Part shown: one piece after another, positions 1 to 4,712 of the stretch
Layout of the letters: every line of letters begins with the position of its first letter
How positions within the stretch are numbered: the stretch's first letter is position 1
Assembly: GCA_017990155.1 (NCBI GenBank)
Contig: JAGNOM010000204.1
Location: forward strand, 1-5,734
Length of the DNA: 5,734 nucleotides
DNA from: Propionivibrio sp.
GTDB lineage: Bacteria > Pseudomonadota > Gammaproteobacteria > Burkholderiales > Rhodocyclaceae
Direction of reading: 5' to 3'
Translations under genes and position numbers: made by a program
The notes under the pieces: generated by a model
What the model was told of the DNA's origin: nothing
The model's database searches: none
Seen by the model: the letters and a program-made list of their open reading frames with translations, nothing else

Positions 1-1298
1 AGACGATCCCCGGCCTGCGCATGTTGCTCTCGACGCAGAGCCTGAAGGCGCTGAAGGTGCGCGCCAACGCGCTCACCGCCTACTTCAGCGAAAACGAAGC
101 GAACCAGAAGAAGATCGCGCGTCCGTTTACCCCGGATGCCATTGTTTATTGCAAGTCCAACGTGATCTTCATCAACGAGAACGAGCCGGAAGCGATCCTC
201 GCGCAGGCGAAAGGGGCGATCCCGGCCTTCACCGAGAAGTTCGGCTACCTGCCGAAGGTAATTGTGATCAAGGGCATCGGCCTCGTCGCCGTCGGCGACA
301 ACGCCGCGCAGTGCGACACCATCCTCGACGTCTTCGAGGACGCGATGAAGGTCGCGTGGCTCGCCGGCTCGTTCGGCGGCGAACACCCGATGACACAGGC
401 ACAGATCGACTTCATCGACAACTGGGAAGTTGAGAACTACCGGCGCGCCGTCGCCGCCGGCGGGGCACGCGGCCGTGCCGAAAACCGCACGATCGTCGTT
501 ACCGGCGCCGCACAGGGCTTCGGCGAAGGCATCGCGTGCTGCCTCGCGCAGGAAGGCGCCAACATCGTCATCGCCGACATGAACGACGCCGTCGGCAGCG
601 AAACGGCCAAGCGCCTGACCGCGCTGGCCAAGAGCAATCGCGTCATCTTCGCCAAGACCAACGTCAGCGAGATCGCCAGTCTGGAGCAGATGGCGCTGAC
701 GACCGTCGCCCAGTTCGGTGCGATCGACTGCTTCGTCAGCAACGCCGGCGTGCTGCGCGCGGGCGGGCTGGACGACATGACGCCGGAGAACTTCGATTTC
801 GTTACCAAGATCAACTACAGCGCCTACTTCTACTGCGCCAAGGTGATCTCTCCGGTGATGAAGCTGCAGACGCGCTTCGCCAGCGACGACTACTACGCAG
901 ACATCATCCAGATCAACTCGAAGTCCGGCCTGCGCGGCAGCAAGGCGAACTTCGCCTACGCCGGCGGTAAGTTCGGCGGGGTCGGCCTGACGCAATCCTT
1001 TGCGCTCGAACTCGCGCCCTTCCGCATCAAGGTGAACTCGGTTTGCCCCGGCAACTTCTACGAAGGCCCGCTGTGGAGCGACTCGACGAATGGCCTGTTC
1101 GTCCAGTACCTCAACGCCGGCAAAGTGCCGGGCGCCAAGACGGTCGAGGACGTGAAGGCCTTCTATCTGGCGCAGGTGCCGATGAAGAAGGGCTGCTCGC
1201 CGGAAGATGTGACCAAGGGCGTGCTGTACCTGATGGATCAATGCGGAGAAACCGGCCAGGCGCTGCCGATTACAGGCGGCCAGGTCATGACTAACTAA
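1..1298 (+). CDS. Class II aldolase / sorbitol-6-phosphate dehydrogenase-like SDR fusion, 5' partial
   Basis: The frame is open to the left edge (codons from position 3 read TIPGLR before the ATG at 21), so the gene starts outside the window. Residue numbers here count from that ATG. Residues 1 to about 141 match the C-terminal part of adducin-type class II aldolases in the layout of RhaD-type aldolase/dehydrogenase fusions: TPDAIVYCK, then IKGIGLVAVGDNA, then FIDNWEVENYRR. The zinc-ligand part of the aldolase is off-window. A Gly/Ala/Arg-rich linker follows, then a full SDR domain from about 158: TGAAQGFGEG nucleotide loop (161-170), NAG at 241-243, N265, S300, Y313 and K317 of the YxxxK motif. 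IIQINSKSG, KFGGVGLTQS and the C-terminal TGGQVM closely recall E. coli SrlD, which oxidises D-glucitol 6-phosphate to fructose 6-phosphate with NAD. The aldolase substrate is unknown; a ketose 1-phosphate is likely from the family. The 185-bp gap to the next gene holds a REP pair. The SDR family is certain, SrlD-like activity probable. Confidence 0.87.
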   Translation, partial: TIPGLRMLLSTQSLKALKVRANALTAYFSENEANQKKIARPFTPDAIVYCKSNVIFINENEPEAILAQAKGAIPAFTEKFGYLPKVIVIKGIGLVAVGDNAAQCDTILDVFEDAMKVAWLAGSFGGEHPMTQAQIDFIDNWEVENYRRAVAAGGARGRAENRTIVVTGAAQGFGEGIACCLAQEGANIVIADMNDAVGSETAKRLTALAKSNRVIFAKTNVSEIASLEQMALTTVAQFGAIDCFVSNAGVLRAGGLDDMTPENFDFVTKINYSAYFYCAKVISPVMKLQTRFASDDYYADIIQINSKSGLRGSKANFAYAGGKFGGVGLTQSFALELAPFRIKVNSVCPGNFYEGPLWSDSTNGLFVQYLNAGKVPGAKTVEDVKAFYLAQVPMKKGCSPEDVTKGVLYLMDQCGETGQALPITGGQVMTN

Positions 1299-1316
1299 CG
1301 CAGTCGAAGGGGCAAA

Positions 1317-1398
1317 TGTAGGAGCGCAGCTCGCTGCGCGATAGCGGCGTTTCTTCGTGGAGGCGCTGTCTTCGCCCAGTAAAACTGGGCTCCTACGA
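1317..1398. repeat. Inverted pair of REP-like hairpins (BIME-like doublet)
   Basis: Two short hairpin units face each other, starting 19 bases after the stop codon of the fusion gene. The left unit begins GTAGGAGC (1318-1325) and folds GCGCAGC (1324-1330) with GCTGCGC (1333-1339), then GA. The right unit read on the - strand begins with the same GTAGGAGC (1396-1389), folds GCCCAGT/ACTGGGC (1374-1380 with 1384-1390), then GAAGA. Both therefore share a fixed head, a variable compensated stem and a GCGA or GGCGA tail, the hallmark of REP sequences moved by RAYT transposases. The GTAGGAGC head is a type I recall from pseudomonads, xanthomonads and some betaproteobacteria. The pair may also stabilise the upstream mRNA 3' end or limit read-through. 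No RAYT gene is in the window. Confidence 0.8.
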
Positions 1399-1483
1399 CA
1401 AACAAAACGAGCGCAAGACGTTGGCTAGGTGTCTTGGCCGTTCGCGTTTTTAACTTATTACGTCATTCAAGGTTGAAATCAAG
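1399..1483 (+). promoter_or_regulatory. Leader of the SorE-like gene, with ribosome site and two small inverted repeats
   Basis: This AT-richer stretch separates the REP pair from the ATG at 1484. It holds CAAGAC (1414-1419) and GTCTTG (1431-1436), six-base arms 11 bases apart, and the near-palindrome TTCAAGGTTGAA (1466-1477). The only plausible Shine-Dalgarno, AAGG (1469-1472), sits in the middle of that palindrome, 11 bases before the ATG, which is long spacing. In RNA a four-pair UUCA/UGAA stem would leave AGGU in the loop. TTGGCC (1434-1439) and TTATTA (1455-1460) could be poor -35/-10 boxes but the 15-base spacing is short. A promoter here is plausible, since the REP pair separates the genes, but it is not proven by sequence. 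Confidence 0.35.
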
Positions 1484-2752
1484 ATGAAAACTACTGCCGT
1501 CCGTCTCTACGGAAAAAAGGATCTCCGTCTCGAATCCTTCGAGTTGCCGCCGATCAAGGACGATGAAATTCTCGCCAAGGTCGTCGCCGACAGCCTGTGC
1601 ATGTCGTCCTACAAGGCCTCGTCGCAGGCCACCGAGCACAAGCGCATCCCCGACGATGTCGCCGATCACCCGATCATCATCGGCCACGAGTTCTGCGGCG
1701 AACTCGTCGAGGTCGGCGCCAAGTGGGCTGACAAGTTCAAGGCCGGCGACAAGTTCTCGATCCAGCCAGCGTTGAACTACGCGGATGGCCCGGTCGGCAT
1801 CCTCAGCGCGCCGGGCTACAGCTACCAGAACATCGGCGGCGACGCGACCTACGTCGTCATCCCGGCCGAAGTCATGGCGCACAACTGCCTGCTGCCCTAC
1901 ACCGGCGAAGGCTTCTACCCCGCCGCACTGGCCGAGCCGCTCTCGTGCGTGATCGGCGCCATGCACGCCAATTACCACCTGACGCCAGGCAGCTACGTAC
2001 ACAAGATGGGCATCGTCGATGGCGGCAAGATGGCGATCCTGGCCGGCGTTGGCCCGATGGGGCTAGCGGCGATCAACTACGTGCTGCGCCGCGAGGACCG
2101 CAAGCCGAGCCTGCTCGTCGTCACCGACGTCGATCAAACGCGCCTAGATCGTGCCGCCACCCTCTACACGGTTGATTTCGCCGCCTCGCGCGGCATCGAC
2201 CTGCGTTACGTGAATACGTCGGCGATGACCGACCCGGTTGAAGAGCTGAAGGCGATTGCGGGCGGCGAAGGTTACAACGACGTTTTCGTCTTCGCACCGG
2301 TCAAACCCGTCATCGAGCAGGCCGACGCCATTCTCGCCTTCGACGGCTGCCTCAATTTCTTTGCCGGCCCGAGCGATCCGAAGTTCAGCGCCTCGTTCAA
2401 TTTCTACAACGTGCATTACGGCTACACGCACGTTGCCGGCACGAGCGGCGGCAACACTGACGACATGGTCGAGGCGCTCGAAATGATGAGCAAGGGCCTC
2501 GACCCGGCCGGCCTCGTGACGCATATCGGCGGCCTCAACGCCGTCGCCGAAGCAACCAATCACCTGCCGGAAATCCCCGGCGGCAAGAAGCTGATCTACA
2601 CGCATATCGACATGCCGCTGACGCCGATCTCAGAGTTTGCCAAGCTCGGCGAGACGAATCCGAAGTTCAAGCAGCTGGCCGAAATCTGCGAGCGCAACAA
2701 GGGCTTGTGGAGCATTGAAGCGGAAACCTACCTGCTCGCGAACTTCGCGTAA
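1484..2752 (+). CDS. sorE: L-sorbose-1-phosphate reductase-type zinc-binding alcohol dehydrogenase
   Basis: This is a 422-residue medium-chain dehydrogenase. The N-terminus (MKTTAVRLYGKKDLRLE) and several internal blocks (PIIIGHEFCGELVEVG, CLNFFAGP, GTSGGNTDDM, IPGGKKLIYTH) agree with my recollection of Klebsiella SorE, which reduces L-sorbose 1-phosphate to D-glucitol 6-phosphate in the cytoplasm. Likely catalytic zinc ligands are C39, H68 and E69 of GHE, and E151 of EPLSC. The Rossmann loop is G188-V-G-P-M-G193, and D215 ends the second strand, which usually favours NAD over NADP. No cysteines lie at about residues 85-115, so the four-cysteine structural zinc loop of many relatives is absent. 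The start is set by the conserved N-terminus. The product would be the substrate of the SrlD-like domain encoded just upstream, which supports a shared pathway. The exact sugar phosphate could differ (another ketose phosphate or polyol). Confidence 0.85.
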   Translation: MKTTAVRLYGKKDLRLESFELPPIKDDEILAKVVADSLCMSSYKASSQATEHKRIPDDVADHPIIIGHEFCGELVEVGAKWADKFKAGDKFSIQPALNYADGPVGILSAPGYSYQNIGGDATYVVIPAEVMAHNCLLPYTGEGFYPAALAEPLSCVIGAMHANYHLTPGSYVHKMGIVDGGKMAILAGVGPMGLAAINYVLRREDRKPSLLVVTDVDQTRLDRAATLYTVDFAASRGIDLRYVNTSAMTDPVEELKAIAGGEGYNDVFVFAPVKPVIEQADAILAFDGCLNFFAGPSDPKFSASFNFYNVHYGYTHVAGTSGGNTDDMVEALEMMSKGLDPAGLVTHIGGLNAVAEATNHLPEIPGGKKLIYTHIDMPLTPISEFAKLGETNPKFKQLAEICERNKGLWSIEAETYLLANFA

Positions 2753-2779
2753 GCCTTCTGATCGCTCGCGTTCCTCCTG

Positions 2780-2835
2780 TGGCCGTAGCCGGTTTGCAAT
2801 ACCGCCTACGGCCATATAACATTTTCGCCTTTTCC
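2780..2835 (+). terminator. Strong hairpin followed by T-rich tract between the sorE-like and SIS genes
   Basis: TGGCCGTAG (2780-2788) pairs exactly with CTACGGCCA (2806-2814). After one C/C mismatch the stem continues with CGGT (2790-2793) and ACCG (2801-2804), closing a seven-base loop. The downstream stretch to about 2835 is pyrimidine-rich with TTTT runs, but they are interrupted and begin some bases after the stem. It could be a partial terminator or attenuator that lowers SIS expression relative to the dehydrogenase, or an mRNA 3'-stabilising hairpin. It begins 27 bases past the stop of the upstream gene and ends 43 bases before the next ATG. Confidence 0.55.
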
Positions 2836-2857
2836 TTCCGAAAGCTCAGGGGCAACC

Positions 2858-3466
2858 ATGCTTGAACGAGTCAAAGCGATTTTCGAAGCCGAAGCAGCCG
2901 CGATACGCAATATCCCGATCGACTCAAGCTTCGAGAAAGCGGTCGCGCTCATCCACCGCCAGGTGCACGAAAAGAGCGGCAAGCTGGTCACCAGCGGCAT
3001 GGGCAAGGCCGGCCAGATCGCGCACAACATCGCCACCACCTTCAGCTCGACCGGCACGCCGGCCGCCTACCTGCACCCGAGCGAAGCGCAGCACGGCGAT
3101 CTCGGCATCCTGCAGCCGAACGACGTGATGCTGGTGATTTCCAACTCCGGCAAGACGCGCGAAATCATCGAGCTGATCGACCTCAAGAACAATCTCTACG
3201 CCGACGTTCCGGTCATCGTCATTACCAGCCAGGGCGACAGCCCGTTGGCGGAGAAGGCCGACTGCACGCTGCTCACCGGCAACCCGAAGGAAGTGTGCAC
3301 GCTCGGCCTCACGCCAACGACGTCGACGACGATCATGACCGTCATCGGCGACGCGCTCGTCGTGCTGTTGATGGCGAAGATTGGTTTCGACGCGACCGAG
3401 TATTCCAAGCGCCATCACGGCGGCTATCTCGGTGCGAAATCGCGCAGCATTTCAGGGCAGGGCTGA
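2858..3466 (+). CDS. SIS-only sugar-phosphate isomerase, KdsD/GutQ (arabinose-5-phosphate isomerase) type
   Basis: The 202-residue protein is a single SIS domain. Diagnostic blocks are TSGMGKAGQIA (45-55), STGTPAAYLHPSEAQHGDLG (64-83), SNSGKTREI (95-103), EVCTLGLTPTTSTT (145-158), GDALVVLLM (164-172) and HHGGYLG (186-192). K50, H79, E102, E145 and H186 line up, with matching spacing (52 and 41 residues), to K59, H88, E111, E152 and H193 recalled for E. coli KdsD, so the active site looks intact. KdsD and GutQ exceed 320 residues and end in two CBS domains. This protein stops just after the SIS signature, like the short isomerases known in some bacteria. The usual HPGG is HHGG here. The reaction would be D-ribulose 5-phosphate to D-arabinose 5-phosphate or a similar aldose-ketose phosphate exchange. 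An AGGGG ribosome site (2848-2852) with five-base spacing fixes the start. GutQ lies in the enteric gut operon, matching this context. Confidence 0.87.
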   Translation: MLERVKAIFEAEAAAIRNIPIDSSFEKAVALIHRQVHEKSGKLVTSGMGKAGQIAHNIATTFSSTGTPAAYLHPSEAQHGDLGILQPNDVMLVISNSGKTREIIELIDLKNNLYADVPVIVITSQGDSPLAEKADCTLLTGNPKEVCTLGLTPTTSTTIMTVIGDALVVLLMAKIGFDATEYSKRHHGGYLGAKSRSISGQG

Positions 3467-3485
3467 ACCGGGCTGCGTCGATATA

Positions 3486-3525
3486 GCAAAAAAGCGGCGA
3501 TTTGAGCGTTCGAACGTCGCCTTTT
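3486..3525 (+). terminator. Probable intrinsic terminator after the SIS gene, bidirectional in form
   Basis: GGCGA (3496-3500) pairs with TCGCC (3517-3521), enclosing a small inner hairpin CGT/ACG (3507-3509 with 3514-3516) with a TCGA loop. TTTT (3522-3525) follows on the + strand. On the - strand the same stem is followed by GC and six Ts (complement of the A run 3488-3493). It starts 30 bases past the SIS stop codon, so it likely ends the metabolic transcript and separates it from the regulator gene. The stem is interrupted by a six-base bulge, so strength is uncertain. Confidence 0.55.
3507..3516. promoter_or_regulatory. Perfect palindrome with central CG, candidate LacI-family operator
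   Basis: CGTTCGAACG is a perfect ten-base palindrome with its centre on the C3511/G3512 step. LacI-family operators typically have a central CpG into which the hinge-helix leucine inserts, and the neighbouring regulator keeps that leucine (L58). It lies about 136 bases before the regulator's start codon. It is also the inner hairpin of the probable terminator, so the palindrome may have no operator role. Confidence 0.3.
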
Positions 3526-3544
3526 GGCAAAAAACGCAAAAAAG

Positions 3545-3569
3545 CATGCGCCAAACCGCTTGGCGCGTG
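3545..3569. other. Inverted repeat upstream of the Cra-like gene: candidate operator or reverse-strand terminator
   Basis: GCGCCAA (3548-3554) and TTGGCGC (3560-3566) are perfect seven-base arms around ACCGC. Allowing one T/G mismatch, the arms extend to ten bases (3545-3569). Read on the - strand the stem is directly followed by CTTTTTTGCGTTTTTT, the form of a strong intrinsic terminator, although no - strand gene ends here. It sits about 80 bases before the regulator's start codon, where an autoregulatory operator would be expected. TTGGCG (3560-3565) could serve as a -35 box, but I see no convincing -10 box at the right distance. Confidence 0.4.
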
Positions 3570-3647
3570 TAGCCCGCTCGTGGGAATGCTGCGAAAATTG
3601 AGTGGCTTAGCAACCCCGCCATCTCCGCAGATCGACTGAGAACGAGC

Positions 3648-4679
3648 ATGCCAAAAACCGTTGAGGAAATCGCCAGGGAAACCGGCTTTTCCATTACCAC
3701 CGTCCGCTTCGTCATCAACGGACAAGCCGAGAAGTACCGGATCAGCGAGAAGACCAGAAAGCAGATCGAGGAGTACGTCGCGATTCATGGCTACTCACTC
3801 AACCACGCGGCGCGCAGTCTCAAGCTGAAACGCAGCGACACCATCGGTCTGGTCATTCCGGATCTCGCAAACGCCTTCTTCGCGCGTTTCATGGCCGCCT
3901 TCGAGATTCGCTGCCGCAAGCGCAATCTGCTGCTGCTGACGGTGTCATCGCACGACGATCCGGAACTCGAGAGCCGCGCCGTCAATAGCCTGCTCGCGCG
4001 CGGCGTCGATGGCCTCGTGATCGCACCGTGTCAGGCAAGCGCGCAGCCGCAGCTGATCCGCAATCAGGACCGCAAGTCGATCGTGATGTTCGACCGCGAC
4101 TACGGGACGCAACATTTCCCCACCGTCGTCAGCGATAACTACCAGGGCGCGCTGGAAATGTCGCGGCGCATGCTGCGTGAGGCGAAGGGCCCTTGCTACT
4201 TCATGTGCGGCGATGCCGAACGTCCCGCCGTCGAAGGCGTGATTCGCGGGCCCAGCATCAAGGAGCGCTTGCGCGGCTTCATTGACGCCTGCGCCGAGGC
4301 CGGGATCAAGAACGGCGAAAGCCTGGTGCGTACGGCGACGGAAAGCAGTCCGGAAGCCGGCGCCAAGATGATGCATGACCTGATCGACGAACTCGGCGCG
4401 CCGCCAAGCGCCTTCATCTGTTCGGCGCTGCTGCTGCTTGAAGGCGCCCTGCAGCAGATTCGAACGCAAACCGGAAAGATCGACAAGAAACTCCTGATCG
4501 GCACCTTTGACGATCACACGATGCTCGATTTCCTGCCCAATCGCGTGCTGTCGATCCGTCAGAACGAGGACGCTCTCGCGCGGCGGGTCTTCGAGCGGTT
4601 GATAGAGCCGATCGGCAGCAGCAAGCGCTCAAGCGCCGTTGACATCGTTCCGACCGAGTTGATCTGCCGGAACCTGTAG
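3648..4679 (+). CDS. LacI-family transcriptional regulator, Cra/FruR branch
   Basis: The 343-residue DNA-binding repressor or activator has an N-terminal helix-turn-helix (about 4-25, EEIARETGFSITTVRFVING). A Cra-like segment follows (QAEKYRISEKT, 26-36; Cra as I recall has KAKQYRVSDKT), then the hinge helix around 52-61 with the minor-groove leucine L58, and a sugar-binding-protein-like sensor from about 65 (TIGLVIPDLANAFF). LLIGTFDDHTMLDFLPNRVLSIRQ resembles the Cra C-terminal region. Cra responds to fructose 1-phosphate or fructose 1,6-bisphosphate, so a phosphorylated ketose is the likely effector. Recognition-helix positions are I16, T17 and F21, unlike Cra's Arg, Thr and Tyr, so its operator should differ from that of Cra. 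The ribosome site is weak (GAG at 3638-3640 and 3644-3646). The conserved N-terminus supports this start. It probably controls the upstream metabolic genes and itself. Confidence 0.88.
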   Translation: MPKTVEEIARETGFSITTVRFVINGQAEKYRISEKTRKQIEEYVAIHGYSLNHAARSLKLKRSDTIGLVIPDLANAFFARFMAAFEIRCRKRNLLLLTVSSHDDPELESRAVNSLLARGVDGLVIAPCQASAQPQLIRNQDRKSIVMFDRDYGTQHFPTVVSDNYQGALEMSRRMLREAKGPCYFMCGDAERPAVEGVIRGPSIKERLRGFIDACAEAGIKNGESLVRTATESSPEAGAKMMHDLIDELGAPPSAFICSALLLLEGALQQIRTQTGKIDKKLLIGTFDDHTMLDFLPNRVLSIRQNEDALARRVFERLIEPIGSSKRSSAVDIVPTELICRNL

Positions 4680-4688
4680 TCCGCCCTT

Positions 4689-4712
4689 CGCTGGCCGCTG
4701 CGGCCAGCGTTT
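4689..4712. terminator. Shared hairpin between the convergent regulator genes
   Basis: CGCTGGCCG (4689-4697) and CGGCCAGCG (4701-4709) form a perfect nine-pair GC-rich stem with a CTG loop, in the 32-base gap between two convergent stop codons. TTT follows on the + strand (4710-4712). On the - strand AAGGG follows, so there is no T run there. It is best read as a compact terminator for the + strand regulator, possibly shared, with a weak U tract. Its end touches the stop codon of the - strand gene. Confidence 0.55.

Noticed and set aside
21..23. ATG at 21 as the start of the fusion gene
   Set aside because: The frame is open to the left edge, no ribosome site precedes it, and starting here would remove most of the aldolase domain.
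1317..1398. CRISPR-like or attachment-site repeats
   Set aside because: There are only two units, inverted and with different stems, and no integrase or cas genes; REP elements explain the pattern.
1463..2002. 179-residue ORF on the - strand
   Set aside because: It is antisense to the clearly conserved sorE-like gene and has a low-complexity composition typical of shadow frames in GC-rich DNA.
2858..3466. SIS gene as a 6-phospho-3-hexuloisomerase or a truncated KdsD
   Set aside because: The E-x-C-x-L-G-L-x-P-T-x-S-T-T and HxGGxLG blocks are those of arabinose-5-phosphate isomerases. The protein ends cleanly after the SIS domain with no CBS remnants downstream, so it is a natural short form.
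3945..4517. 190-residue - strand ORF inside the Cra-like gene
   Set aside because: It has an Arg/Ala/His-rich shadow composition and no recognisable domain, while the + strand frame is a full LacI-family protein.
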